The notes under the pieces: model-generated | Told to the model about the DNA's origin: nothing | The model's database searches: none | Seen by the model: only the letters and a program-made list of their open reading frames with translations | Made by a program: the position numbers and the translations under genes | In this document: one piece after another, positions 39,703-53,023 of the stretch | Numbering within the stretch: the stretch's first letter is position 1 | How the letters are laid out: every line of letters starts with the position of its first letter | Source of the DNA: Prostheceraeus crozeri | Taxonomy: Eukaryota; Platyhelminthes; Polycladida; Euryleptidae | DNA length: 64,000 bases | Assembly (NCBI GenBank): GCA_907163375.1 | Contig: CAJQUW010008653.1 | Span: forward strand, 124,001-188,000 | Direction: 5' to 3'

Positions 39703-40141
39703 GTGGCAGCTCTCCGTACATGACAGAGTCTTCGATATCTTGTATTTCAGCACTTGTCAATAGCGAATTCTTAACAATGGATCGCTTTTGGTTCATTAGT
39801 CCTTGTTCTGTGATCGTCGATAATGGCTGCACATTCTTCCATATGTCATACATTCGTCGTCTGAACCCTCTTTCATCCGGCTGGCTCTTGTAATAGCACT
39901 CCATGACTTTGTCATTATCGGTGCGTGACCACTTCCGTCTTTGGCGTTGATGTTGCTGATTCGTTCCAGTAGCCCTTCTGCTTGAACATCCTGGTCCCCC
40001 AATATCCAACGCAGGCCTTGGTAACCCGGGCGACGCCTGTTCCGGTATGGAATCGTCGTTATTAATATGCTCCATATGTCTATGGGTGTTGGGCGAGGAC
40101 GAGATTATGGAGGAAACCACTTTTCCCTCCCGAGTATGCAC
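39692..40141 (-). pseudogene. R4/Dong-type LINE, N-terminal part cut off by MITE
   Basis: The frame from ATG 40141 has a Pro/Gly-rich start and then a Myb/SANT-like block RRKWSRTDNDKVMECYYKS…GFRRRMYDIWKN…LMNQKRSIVK, the usual N-terminal DNA-binding region of this LINE group. It runs into the MITE at 39702 and stops within it at 39692. Even if the insertion is discounted, this part and the RT part are one base out of frame, so a second lesion exists. Confidence 0.82.
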
Positions 40142-40261
40142 TTATGTGATTCGAGCGTCTGCAGTCTGGTTAATAATCAGCCAATGTCTGATCCACTTGC
40201 GACCTCCAAGTAGCTGGATTACAGGTGCTTGCCAAACACCCGGTCGAAAGTATTATTAATA

Positions 40262-40340
40262 AGGTTGACTGCGCAAGGAGTCGAACCTGGGCCATCCAGA
40301 CCACAGGCAGACACTTAAACCACTGTGCCACTCGCTCGCC
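40262..40340 (-). promoter_or_regulatory. tRNA-like sequence (A and B boxes) at LINE 5' end
   Basis: Read on the minus strand: TGGCACAGTGG (40330-40320, A box) and GGTTCGACTCC (40287-40277, B box), with tRNA-like spacing, starting right at the (ATT)n tract. It is either an internal pol III promoter of the LINE or a tRNA-derived SINE joined to its 5' end. Confidence 0.7.
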
Positions 40341-40363
40341 ATTATTATCATTATTATTATTAT
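40341..40363. repeat. (ATT)n tract, right of R4/Dong LINE
   Basis: ATTATTATC(ATT)4-type run adjoining the LINE 5' end. It is the counterpart of 36077-36102 and probably the other half of the original target repeat. Confidence 0.85.
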
Positions 40364-41799
40364 ATGTCTACAATAAATAGGCTGTTCTGACCCTGTTAAC
40401 ACCTCTAGCACAAGATACTAGGGGTATCGACATATTGCTTGCAAGTTTAAAATCACAACAAACCATATCTTAAAGACTGTTTTTCAAGAAACATTTTTTA
40501 AAAATTCTTAATTCATTTACAAGTAACACTTTTTCTCCTTTCAGAATTTAACCCTGCAATACATCCGCGTCACTTCGCGCTAATGTTTCTGGCAGACCTC
40601 TTTATTTCAATCAATTCATTTAATATATTTAATTAATTTGATAAATTGATTTTATTTCGATCATTTTATTGCAACATTTTCATTTTATGAAGTCAGTTAG
40701 TAGTCGCTGTATTCAATACACGTTGCTTCAATGAAATTAGCATTACAATTCGACTTTAAGTTACAATGGTTTTATTCATTTCCAAATTATGATATTCGAA
40801 GAACAGAGAATCATTTACATCAGATTGTTTGGTTTTTCAAGCTTTCAATGCTACTAAATATTGCTCAAACTGACACATACTGACATTTTGTTGACATTTC
40901 AATTCCCAAAGAGAGTATAAATTTGCATATCAACGATAGAAATTTCAATGAAAATTATTTCTCGTTCATCAAACTACTATTCCATCAGCTAACTATTGTA
41001 GACAGCATGGCAGATTTTCTTATTAGATACTGTTCAAGCCATTCGAAACAGAAATGTAGTCACTTCTGCGCGTAAAATTGGAGACAAAAATTGTAAAATT
41101 CATACTCATTGATTTCATCAGTCATTTTAGGTTGAGGATGCATGATGTTATGGTAATATTGATCATTATATCAACGTGGGAATACTTCTTAACGTATTAA
41201 CTCATTTTCTACTGATGGGGAGACTAGCGAGCAGACTATTCACTCACTACTCACTAGTCATTATTTTATCTAGTAAAACTGAAGTTCATTATTTGGATAC
41301 TACATGTAATGATGAGGAATGACGCATCATGATGAGGATGAGAAATGATGGTTTCATCAATGCAGTGGAGCTTGTTTATAGGACTTGACAAATTTAAAAA
41401 TGCGCGATTTCGATTTTATGAAACCATCTATTTTTCGTGATTTTGGAATGTCTCGGAAGTTGGTTAAATTTATATTTGTTTCGTATAACTGTCAGATTAT
41501 TTAACTATGCACATGGATTGCTTATATGATGCATTTAAATTATGAAAGTCAATGATTCGTTAAATTCCTTCCATTTCGTCTGCAAAATAAATCTGTTGTG
41601 AATGAGTGGAATTCTACCCATTGGTAGAAACCACTACCAAAAAATTTCATAATTCAGTATCTAAACAAACATATTTTTAGGAAGGCAACGATCGTCCGCT
41701 TAAAGTCTTCAATAATTTGACGAGTCAAATCAGTTTTATGCATGCTGAAGATTATATGAAATTACGCACTGCATTTTATAGTCCTACAAAGTTATTTCT
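40364..41799. other. Non-genic AT-rich DNA
   Basis: No gene or named repeat seen. Confidence 0.5.
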
Positions 41800-41866
41800 A
41801 GGGCTCGAACCTTCCGTTCGGCGTCTAAATCATGACTGCTATCGTCTGAACCACTGTACTTGGCGC
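41800..41866 (-). repeat. tRNA-derived SINE head or tRNA pseudogene
   Basis: The minus strand has GTACAGTGGTTCAGACG (A-box-like) and GGTTCGAGCCC (B box) about 45 nt apart, with no fully paired cloverleaf. It is likely the head of a degraded SINE. Confidence 0.55.
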
Positions 41867-44800
41867 ATGTGAAACACTGCAAGTCAGAAATCTATATGCT
41901 GCCGAGATAAAAGATGGAAAGTTACAAGTATATTTCCTTTTCATCTGTTTCCACATTTTTTCATTTTTCAATATCATGGCAAATGTGAGATAAGATCAAG
42001 AGAGTCCTACATGCGATCAAAAGCAATAGGTCTATGATTCGGTTATAAAGTGTGGTACAAACATCATGTATGCGAGGGAAAACAACAGTATATACTCAGA
42101 ACGAAGCTATGTAAAATTGGAAATAAATTGGTTTGGCACATTGCAAACGACTTGAAAGACAGCCGGCTAAGAAGATGTATTTTATTAATGATTTTTCAAT
42201 TCTCTTCGCTTGCAAATAGCTCTTGCAGAAAAGGATATCAAATGCATCTACACTATTCTCCAGAATTGAATAATTAAGTGTCCACTCGATGACGAGAAAA
42301 CTTTCTCCAAATCTGAGAAGCGAGAAACGTTGGTGAGAAAGAGTAACGACTTTTCAGTTGTCCAATGACATTGTGGCGTACGTGGCCTTAAACTATTGTT
42401 CTGTTGAACCAAGTAGACAAGTGTGAAGGTGGTGCACAAAGCAAAAGACATTCCTCTCTGCAAACAGCCATTTTGCATTGATGGAGCGAAAAATGGGATG
42501 TACTGATCTCATCAATCAAAACATCTGCTGCTATAGGATCAATTTGAGATCAAAAAGTGGTGGCATCTCATTGTTTTTATGGTGTCAAGATGTTTGCTTG
42601 CAAAGTGCATGAGCACTATACAAAACGAAGTGCGACAACAATTCAGATTTATTGGCATTTCGAAGAATTATCGCTCAGACGTATCTCACTGTTTAGATAC
42701 CTTCCCGAAACATTCTCAACAGCATTCTCAACAGTTGTCAAATGACATCAGATGACCGTCACTTGATAAGAATCGATTCTCATCACCTTCGATGCAGAAG
42801 GGTGAAAGTAAGACTGAATAGCATGCATATGCGATGCATTGTTACGCGATATGTGTTTTTGAGACTTCAATATGGACAAATAAAGTTATAAACAATAGCT
42901 GATAGCCTGAGACCTTATCTCCGATTTTCCTCATTTTATCATGCTTTTATATTGATGGGTAGCATACAACCCATGTGAGAAATGCTCAATGATAATAACT
43001 TTTTTAAACAAAACTAGTCCTAATGTCTTTCTAATAACTTATAACATGAAATTAAAAGTTTCAAGAATTTTCATGCAGCAATTTAACTTCAGTAGAAAAT
43101 GGGTTAGCACTTATGATTGGAAATGAAGGATATTTATAGGATAATTTCTAAAAGAATATCATGAATGCCAGCATCGAATTATTTATGTATTGTAATCGTT
43201 CTATTTTTCCTTGGATTCATAAGGTACAAACATGCATACAATTCCGGAAGACGGCATGACAAAAATTAATTTGAGCCTTGGATTGGCTGCAATATACACG
43301 TAGATAAGTGGTCGCATGGACGCCGTGGTTATTGATTAGTGGCTAAAATCATCAATGAAATTATTATGATCCATATGCATGGATATTTCATATTCAAATA
43401 GAATTTATTTAAATTTCCGATGCACTTTTCGCTATGGTACAACTGATGATCATGATATGATTCACAGACAGTATCTTGTACTCATACTGAAAGTCGAGGC
43501 GGTTCGTCGATAGTCGTCATACAACATGTGTACAAAGTGTGGGAGGTAAATTTCAGATCTATAGCTTTAAGATGACCACGACAAAAATGCGTCACGGGGA
43601 CTACTCCCCTTATATTGATGGGCTTGTAATAGGTAGCCAAGATTTGATCGAAAATACACCATTTTTTGTATGGCCATGACATCTCTTATGTCTCTAATTT
43701 CTAGATTATGAGTAATGAGTGTGAAAATGTTTTGAAGGCAAGAACGTGGATACTTTCCTTACGAAAAAACGTAGCTGCGATGAATCGAAACAGTGAGCAG
43801 TTTGAAGTGCCTCCGAGAGTATAAAATTCGACTACTCGTTCGTTCAACTGCTCATTCATTAATTAAGGCCATTCGTTCGTTCATTGTTCATCGATGATAT
43901 TCTTAAGAAAATCACGGTCGTTCGTTCACTATGAAAATGTAGCAACAGCATATCAAGGACATAAAAAAATGAATTTCTTTTTTACTACTCTATGATTACT
44001 GTTTATTGATGAATCGACTGATTATTTGTTTATTATTGTGAATTAAATATTACTGAAAAAATTCTTGCTACTTTGTCTATAAAAGTACATATTAATAGAA
44101 GAATTAATTTTCTATATTGTTGTCAATTATGCATTAAGATTTATTTGAGAAAACTACAAAATTAATTAGTACATAAATTTAAACAACATGCATGCACAAA
44201 ATTCAAGGATGCTGGATGCAGGTTGTTTCCAAGAGCAAGCGAAGTTTCCTTGTTACATGCGCAGTTGCACCACGATAGAAATGATATAGGCTGAATGGAA
44301 AAGTCCGCTTACAAGTCCTGCTACTTCTTTGTCTTCCTTGATTCATTCAACCTCAGTCATCAAACCTTTCACAGAAATAGTTCGCGAATTAATTTTTCAT
44401 GCTCACTATTCAATTATACTAAATATTTGGAATGCAATATTCTAAACCTCGTATTCATATAAATGCGACACTGCAACAACGGACAGGAACATTGAAAACA
44501 GTGTTACGTCGTGGACAGACGTGGTGCGTAAATGGTGGCGGCTTACAGTGGTTGACAATGGGAAAGCACCGGCTCATTGTCAATCCATGTACGGACATTA
44601 TGCATGTCATTTCCCTTTAGATACAGAATCAGTTCGGTAAGATAACTTACAGCGTATCGACTGACGACAAGAATTTACAGCTGAGGAAGGTTTCAGCTAT
44701 TTTATTCTTCTCTAGACGTCAGCATTGACTTCGATCGGTGCCTGACCGTGCAGTTGAAGTGACTATCAACAAACAGTCATTCCCCATTCTAGTCACATTA

Positions 44801-46238
44801 GTTTAAACGAAGCTGGAAGTCAGATTTTTCTACATATATTTTTTTGCCTGAAATCTTACCATTTGCATGTGCGAATACAAAACACTTAACTCCCAAAAAA
44901 TGAAGCATTCATAAACATCGACAAACATGCTGATCTAAGTACGTGCTCCATCTGGAGATTTCCTTCATAGTGTTCGACTCTAATATCATCAATTTACGCT
45001 TCAGAGAGGCCTACTATCAAGACCTACTCTGATGACTGTGAGCTAAAGACATCGATATTTTGATACTAACTTCAACTTTCATTTTTGCTATACTATCTTT
45101 TTTACTGTGAACAGTTTAACAGCTTAACCATCAGCCAGCGTTTGACACTTTTTAGTTCATAGAAATGGAGAGTGATTGGAGAAGAATGAGAATAAAGGAG
45201 GGAATTCACATCCTCAGCCATAACACGTTTAATAGGGACTCGAGCTTCTCTATTGAACGCTGCTGGTGGAGATCTCTTTCATTGACTGTTTTGCTCTCTA
45301 TGTAGTTTGACTTCTTATCTCTAAGTTATTTTAAAGCATATCAGATGTTACTTGTTACGCTTTAATCAGTATTATGATTCCATGTTTCAATTCTCAGGGT
45401 TAGTGTATTATAATGTAGAATGTCACTGTCACGTGCAAGGTGTCAGTATTGTTGTGAATTTTAGTGAATTGCAGTCCAATGGGTTTCATGCTGTTAAGTT
45501 TCATCACTCTTTACTTGTACTTGCCTGAGGACGGGTGAAGTTATCATCCGAAAGCTCGCCAATAAATTAAGAACGAGAACAAGTCTTTTGAAAAAATTAT
45601 TTACAGTCAACTTCTCTTTCTCTTTTGTTCACTCAAAACCAAGATGTTGCGGCAAATTGGGTTGTGCCCACCTCGTCAGTATGTGGCGGATCCACATGCA
45701 TGCATCTGATGAACACACTGAAGTTTAATGCGTTTGCAAATATAAACATACCAAAACTACTGAAATAAATTTTCATTGATCGAATTTATCATAATATTTT
45801 ATCCAAAGTGCTCACTTTTTGATTTCAATGTCGTTCGTTCGTTCGAATGCATCGCCACTTTAACGATTTCCGCTCGCTAACCGAGGTCACCACGATTACC
45901 TATGACCACAGTTATAACTGTGCATCACCAATACTGAATCATCTAAATGAATGCTCTAAAGACTGATGCGACAGTGTCAAAATGTCATTGCATGTTAATT
46001 GCGTTGAGTTTGAATTTTTTTACTGTAAACACATTCTACTATTGTCTCGAATACCGTGTTCTTATGAGCAAAATTGAAGGAGATGCAAAATCAAAAACCA
46101 AGTGAAAACTTTCCTATGAAGAATGTTAGCCTCAAAAATGTCAGCCTTATGCATTAGATTATCGTTTATATTGACATGTTTCAGATCCATGTTTGCCTAT
46201 TTCAAATGGTTAAAGAATCTGTTATTTCATATTTTCAG
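41867..46238. other. Non-genic AT-rich DNA
   Basis: No gene is supported across this 4.4 kb. Open frames are short and without motifs. It could be intron of a host gene carrying the exon that follows. Confidence 0.5.
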
Positions 46239-46339
46239 TTCAAAGTTGTCATGGAAGTGCTGCATACCATGCTAGATCGCATTGAAGAAGGAAGAACTAA
46301 TCAAATGCGCACAGAAAATGTGAACTTAGCAAGTGGCAG
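46239..46339 (+). CDS. Candidate host exon (101 nt)
   Basis: A pyrimidine-rich TTTTCAG acceptor precedes an open 33-codon block (FKVVMEVLHTMLDRIEEGRT…) that ends with GGCAG followed by a GTAAAA donor. The peptide is amphipathic and helical. The surrounding DNA is closed in all frames. It would be phase 0 at the start and phase 2 at the end. The protein family is not recognised. Confidence 0.4.
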
Positions 46340-46552
46340 GTAAAACATCACATACGGATTGCTTATACTGCATACCAAGATGAGGACAAATACAAAATAG
46401 TCAAATATCTTTAATGGATATTATAGATATCAATCAATGCATGTCAATCATTATTTACTTCAATGTTTTCATGTATATATTATTTGTCTTTTATTATTCT
46501 ATCTACATATCGATGTATTTAATTTTCACGTGAAATGATTCAGTTTTAATAC

Positions 46553-48540
46553 ATCATCATCATCATCACCCCATTCTGTTCCACTGTTGGACAAAGACCT
46601 CAGTATGCTTCCTCCATTCTTTTTGATCTTGATCTTGTCTCTTCCATGTTGACTGTTAACAAAACCTGTCGATGTAGTCTCTCCATCTCGTTGCTGGCCT
46701 GTCTCTGCTTCTTTTTCCATAACGTGGGGTCCAGTCTGTCAATCTGATAGTCCCTCCATCTTCGTCTTATTGCATTCTTGCGACATGTCTCGCCCATCTC
46801 CATTTGGCTTTCTTTGCTTTTACCACCACGTCCTTGATTCTTGTCTGCGCTCCTATCCATTCATCAGTCTTCTTGTCCCACTTACTCTTTCCGATCATAC
46901 TTCGTTCCATCTTTCTTTGTGGTGTTTTAAGCTTGTTCTCCATGAACAGGGTTAGTGTCAATATTTCTAATCCATAGTTGATAGCTGGCAAAACGCAACT
47001 TTTGTACACTTTTCTTTTCAAGCACATTGACATGTTACTCTTGAATACATCCCTATGTTTCGCAAATACTGCCCATCCCACGTTGATTCTTCTTTGTATT
47101 TCTTTTCGTTGAGTTTTGTCTAGAAGGCTGAATGTTTGGTCCAGGTGCACGTATTTGTCCACTGCTTCGATTGTTTGGTTGCACAAATTTATCTGTCTTG
47201 GATTTGTCAAAGGTACAAACATAACTTTGGTTTTTCTTGTGTTCAGCTTCAGTCTACAATTGAGACTCCTGTCCGTTAACTCTGTCAATATTTCCTGTAA
47301 TTCGTTGTCGTCTGCAAAACCTAGATGTGCAAAGTTTTCTCCTTCAGTGTTTATACCTTTATTTTGACAGTTAAGCTTGTTCATAATGTGTTCTAGTGTT
47401 GCCGTGAAGAGTTTCGGTGACATTGTGTCTCCTTGTCTGACTCCTTTCTTTATATTTATTTTTCTTGTTTTCATGTGGAGCTTTACTGTCACGGTGTTGT
47501 CAGAGTAGATGTCTTTGATGACTTCAACATAACTAATCATCGTCTATGCCTTGCTCTTTCAGTGATTCTAGTATAGATTAAGTTTCAACTGAATCAAACG
47601 CTTTCTCATAGTCCACGAATGCCATGCACAGAGGAATGTTAAATTCGTGGCATTTCTTCTTTACCTGGTTCATGGTGTGCATATGATCTGCAGTTGAATA
47701 ATGTTCCCGAAAACCTGCTTGCTCTCTAGGTTGTTTTTCATCCAGGTTCTTTTCGATTCTTTTGCTCAGTACATAAGGCTTGTACAGGTTTGAAAGTATG
47801 CATATAGGTCTGTAGTTGCTGATATCTTTTTTGTCACCTTTCTTGAACAAGACAGTCATGTTGGCATTTTCCATACTCTAGGTATTTTCTTCATTCGTAG
47901 ACATTTCGTGAATATTTTTGGTCAATTTTCTGTTCAGTGCCTCTCCGCCAGCTTTCAGTGCTTCTGTATTTACATTGTCATCTCCTGCAGTTTTTCCGTT
48001 CTTCATCTTTTTGAGTGCTGCTTCGACCTCCCAGTCTGTTGTGTCTTGCAGGTCAGATCCAGACGCTTCCATACTGATTAGTTTGTTGTTGTTGTGTAAT
48101 TCCCCATAGAACTATTCACTTCTCTCTAGGAGTTTTTCTTGTTTCGTTATCACGTTGCCTATTTATCCAGTAAGGTTGTCAAGCGTTCTTCTCCTAGCTG
48201 GGCATCCTTTTTTGCTTTTCCCATATTTTATGACTTTGTCAACGGTTTTGATGTCATGTCTCCTTATGTCTTCTCGAGCTTTTTTCTTTATGGTTTTATC
48301 TAGTTCTACATACTCAATATTATTTCTGATATCTCCAAGTTTCTTCTTTATTTCTCTTCTTTTCCGCATCAGGCTTTTGGTGGGTGGACTGAGTTTTTAT
48401 TTGCTGCGCTGCGCTGCGTGTCTAATGTTGGTGCAAATTTTGACCGCACATTCTTGTGTAGTACTTGTTATTCTTGAGTTTCTTGCATCTACTGTTCCTT
48501 CTTCACTGAGTGCGTCGAACTTTATACGCAACAGCATTTG
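46553..48540 (-). pseudogene. RTE-type LINE, 5'-truncated and broken
   Basis: Several minus-strand frames line up as an RTE-clade RT. From about 48530 comes the pre-RT region (FDALSEEGTVDARNS…), then DNVNTEALKAGGEAL, FKKGDKKDISNYRPICILSN, MAFVDYEKAFDSVET (motif A), KKGVRQGDTMSPKLFTATLE (motif B) and AHLGFADDNELQEI (catalytic FADD). The thumb/C-terminal region ends with WRWARHVARM. The 3' end at 46553-46570 is a (GAT)n tail, the usual RTE tail. The N-terminal AP endonuclease is missing, and stops at about 47575 and 47878 break the frame. Confidence 0.88.
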
Positions 48541-48624
48541 AAATTCCTTTGAATCAGTTTCAATACAATACCTACTATTTCTATGTTCTGGAAATGCAAT
48601 CGAGTTTTCTCCCATTGCAAATGG

Positions 48625-48765
48625 AACGCGTGGAAAAGGATGAAATTTCTGTAGAGATCGATCCTCATTCAAGATCTTTCAATCGCTGCACCCAATTATC
48701 ACCAAGACGCGTGCGACGATTAAAAGATCTTGAATGAAATTTTACAGAAAGTTCATCTTTTCCCA
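48625..48765. repeat. Foldback repeat, ~60-bp arms
   Basis: The left arm (GTGGAAAAGGATGAAATTTC…CATTCAAGATCTTTCAATCG) and right arm are imperfect reverse complements separated by about 15-20 nt. It is a MITE-like hairpin just outside the RTE fragment. Confidence 0.7.
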
Positions 48766-51700
48766 CGTATACTGAAAGAAAACGATTATAGCTTGTCATT
48801 TCATGAAATTCTTTCTCAGTTGATTTAAAAGTTAATAACGATAAACAAATATAGAGACAGACATAATATTATCGGTAACCTCTGCAATGATATAAAGATG
48901 GATAGTGTTATAAACATAGAAGTGGATAATAGTACACTAGAATGGAAGTTTGATATCTTGCCTATGTGCAATGATGGCACATGGAAAAATCTATGGTTGT
49001 AGATCTGCTTCGATCTAAAACATCGCATCATAGTCAAACTATTTGCCAAGTTGGCTGTGGAAGTTGTTGACAGCAAATTGCAGGATTTTCATGAAGAGAG
49101 CTTTAAGTGAGATGGCAGCATTGTTTCATGTGAATTAGCCTACTATTCCATGGATTAATATACTGTGTCTATTTGTAGCAGTTATTGACAACTATTTTCC
49201 AATTTTTCAATACTGGAATGCGAATCAAAAATTGTTTCAGAGTCATAATCGAAAGTGGTCGATGTACTGGTTGTAAGAGTATCTCAAGAGTTAAAAGATA
49301 AAATTCTAATTATTGGATAATTTCTCCTTCTAGCGGTTAGGAAACCTAGCGCCTTCTGGAATAAACACATTGAAAGCTTCTTTACCGACAGTCATTTCTC
49401 AGATAAATGAAATGTCGCTGGATCCTTTCAATTAATCACTAAATGACTTATGTGATATAGTGTGATGATATTTTGGAAACTCATATTAGAAAGCATACAA
49501 AGGTTTTGAGAATTGTTCAAATATATTGAACAGTGGAACCCTTTTAAGTAAAATGAATACTCTGAGATTTCTTGGCCTCTGATTTCAAGCTGGAGCAATG
49601 CATGCTCTGTAAATCGACATGACAAGTTGCGTATGTGTCTGATTATACTCTTCATTGATTATAGGAGCGATATTTCAAAATGATGAACGTACAGAACGTT
49701 TTACGGGATTTCCTTCTTTGTCATCCTGTCGCTGCTGTACTTTGTAAATTCACTATTGCTTTTGTGTACATGATCTTTTGACTAGGGGCAACAATCCAGA
49801 TCACAAATTGACTTGATAATTAAAAATGCCAACCCGATAAAAAGAAAGCCAGCTCGTAGAATTTGCTTTTTGCCCCAACTAAGTTCCCCCGGAGTGTGCC
49901 ATAATTTTCATGCAATTTCCATTCTAGGACTTTCTATGGTATTATTAATTTCTATGGTTATAAATAACAAAGTTGACATACAGAGCGTTTGACTATCTGG
50001 ATGCATCTTATCACTTGATGTATTAAAGCTATAAAATATTTGCGAATATCATCAAATTTCTGATTTCTTAGGTTAACGACAGTGTTGCTGACACTCATGT
50101 GATGATGAACTGACGATTACAGTTTTCGTGAATTATACATGCCACATGCAATATATGGACATTCTATATAGAAGCATAGAAATAAGAATGTTGTTCTCTA
50201 AAGAAAGTTAGAGTATGATTTTTCATATGATTGGCAACGATATCTCATGACGACTAACTAAACATGTCCTCAGTTGGTCCTCAGGAAATTTATAGGTTTT
50301 TCGTCTATCCTGCCGCAACTTATCACATGAAATATTATCACATAGATATTTCTACACATGCAGCCAGTCACAGTCATCCAGCAATCTATGACTCGACACT
50401 TAATATAATCAACACGCGCATGAACTCAGAGAATTCAACACAATGTCCAACAAATCATTAAAGTCAATTAATTTGCATCTTATACGTTCAGTGTGGCCCA
50501 CAGAGTCCGATAAAGTTTTGATATCATCAAATGTGGTGCTGCGACTTTGATTCACTTATAAAATTTGTTACTGGAATGTTCGGATTGGAAAATAAGTAAT
50601 AACGATAGATAATAAGTAAAAGATGATTCATTGTTCATGCAGAGCTTAGCTGTTCACATACAGTGGGGATTTAATAGAAAGGTAGCTCCCATCAAAAAAG
50701 TTGATGATCTTTAAGACAATTTTTTCTGCTCTTGTCATACCATCAAGAACACCCTCGACGTAGCGGCTAAAGATCTGCGATTAGATCTGTATTGATTTGA
50801 AATTTTTTCACTACTGTTGGTGATTACTTTTTAGTTACTTCGTATCCTAAGATTGTAAAATCAGAATAACACATTAAGCATGTTCAACGAACTGATACGT
50901 GAATTATTTGCGAACAATCAAAATATATCAGATTTCACTGAAGTAAATAAAAATTAGATAATTAGATCAAAATAATTGGATTTCACTAAAATATTCTAAC
51001 TTTTTCGCGCGCTCTCTTTTTTACTAATGACCCACCATGAAAACTTCTAACTTATCTTGTTCAGTAACTGTGTTCTAATCTTGCTATTAGTGAAATAAAT
51101 TCTTCCTTAGATTTCTACAGACAGTAATCAGGCCCACATTGCCCTAATCATGATAAAGTACATACCATGTAATTTGATGTCACGATGACAACTAAAACTG
51201 ACTAAAACTTTGTGTACAATGCATTGTCATCACTAAAATGTGGCAGTCTTAATGATTTTATGATTAAAAGCAATCTGAATGCAGTTATGAATAGTATAGG
51301 TCTACATAGAAACCAGTCCGGCAGAGGAATAAGTAATTACATTGTAACATCTTTTTCGGCTGCTTCAAAATGCAAATCCATTCTTTGGTGAATGTTTTGA
51401 TTGCTACTGTATCAGGAAATATTTTTGCCTATCTGATAGCCACTTTTATGTCAAATTTCTCACATACTACATTACACATTAGGCCCTACTCAGGTGGTCT
51501 GAACTGTTAAGAATGAAAACTAACACTTCAGCGATGTATCTTTCACTTCATTACGAAAGGAGATGAATATAAACATAGATAATATTTTATGCAGCCTGAT
51601 TGATGAACTGGTCTTACTTCCATAAGGAATCTAATAAGCTTGAAATAAGATATAGCAGGACATTAATTTTCTCAGTCCTAATTAGCCTACTTGTAGGAGG

Positions 51701-53023
51701 CGATTGAGTTCTTATCTATAAATCATATTTCGTATATTGTTAATATTATTCGCCCATTATCTTACAGTATCACACCGATCGGTCTCGAAGCGCTGATAGC
51801 GACGTTATTCATTCGCATAGATTGCTGATTTTAATTATCAAGGATAGATAGAAGTTCGGAATTTGGATCCAACGTCAACGTTAAGTTTTCAATAATTCAT
51901 TGATGAGGCTTTTTGAATAATGGTCGAAACTTAAATTTGAGCTCGTCATTTCTCAAAGGTAGCAATATTTGAAAGCATGACCAATTTGAAGATGAAGATT
52001 AGTGAAGTAGGCCTACACAACATTGGGGTTGAATGGAGCTAATCCTCGGGATTGAGATCTTTAGGAGCGCAAATTGCTCAATAGACCACAGTTTTTGTTT
52101 ACTTTATCAGCCTCTGGTTAATTCAATCCCGGGATTAATTTGTTCAGGAGGAATTATTCTCACTCGAGGTATTATTCACAGCATTAGTTTAGTTTACGGC
52201 AAAAAAGGCCTAGGCCTATAAAAGATTCCTTAATCGCGCGATCCCGAGCTTGGGATTTCGGAATCTCAATTTGCTAGTAAAATGCATTGAAGAGATAGTT
52301 GTGATTTTGATTATCTTGCCATTTTATTTGTAGCTACAGCTGGTATGCTCATATTTTTTCAATCTCGACCTGGGTCAGAGCACTGCAATCCCGAATCCCG
52401 GGATGAAGAAAAGTCAGGATTTTGTAGACAGGCTTTAATCCCGGATCTTCACTCTACCAATTCCGAATCTGAGGAAATTGCAGATTGAAATTGCAAAAAT
52501 CAGGAATTCGAAACTGTTCGCCGTTACCCTCAACGTTGCCAATATCAATTTGTACATAAAGCGGAATAAGCCCTAAGTCGACTAGTCAATTGCGAAATTG
52601 TAAGCAAGCCGACTTTTGGAAATTCCGACTCTCTACTATTCCCACATCTTGGTATCCCATATTATTAACATACACATATCCTTTATCATAGCATATTTAC
52701 TACTCTACTCAATGCCGGAATCCTGTGATCGAGATTTTCCGGAATTGCGGAATCTCTACCCTGTACTTCTGATTAGAAAACGTGAGGGCACATGTAAGAT
52801 CACTTAAAGACCTACAAGTATGCTGCCACAAGTGTAATATGTAGGATACAATATTGATTCAGTATTTCAAAGAAAGATATCGAACAGTATTCGAAAATCT
52901 TTTCGGCTTCCACTAGCGAAGCAGTACAGCATCTACAAATTACTACCAAAACAACAACTGCATTAATATGTTAATCCTGGGATTTCGGAATTTGCACAAA
53001 CGCATGGAATCCCGGCATTACAA
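48766..53023. other. Non-genic AT-rich DNA
   Basis: No gene is supported. From about 52040 to 52600 there are recurring CCCGGGAT / CGGAATC(T) words, suggesting a degraded repeat family without clear boundaries. Confidence 0.45.

Larger units (their letters stand above)
36103..40340 (-). mobile_element. R4/Dong-type LINE (restriction-like endonuclease) in an ATT repeat
   Basis: The single-ORF non-LTR element on the minus strand is flanked on both sides by (ATT)n (36077-36102 and 40341-40363). Dong elements are known to insert into TAA repeats, and the layout here fits that specificity. A tRNA-like sequence with A and B boxes forms its 5' end (40262-40340). A hAT MITE with 8-bp duplications splits the coding part at 39181-39702. 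Confidence 0.8.
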
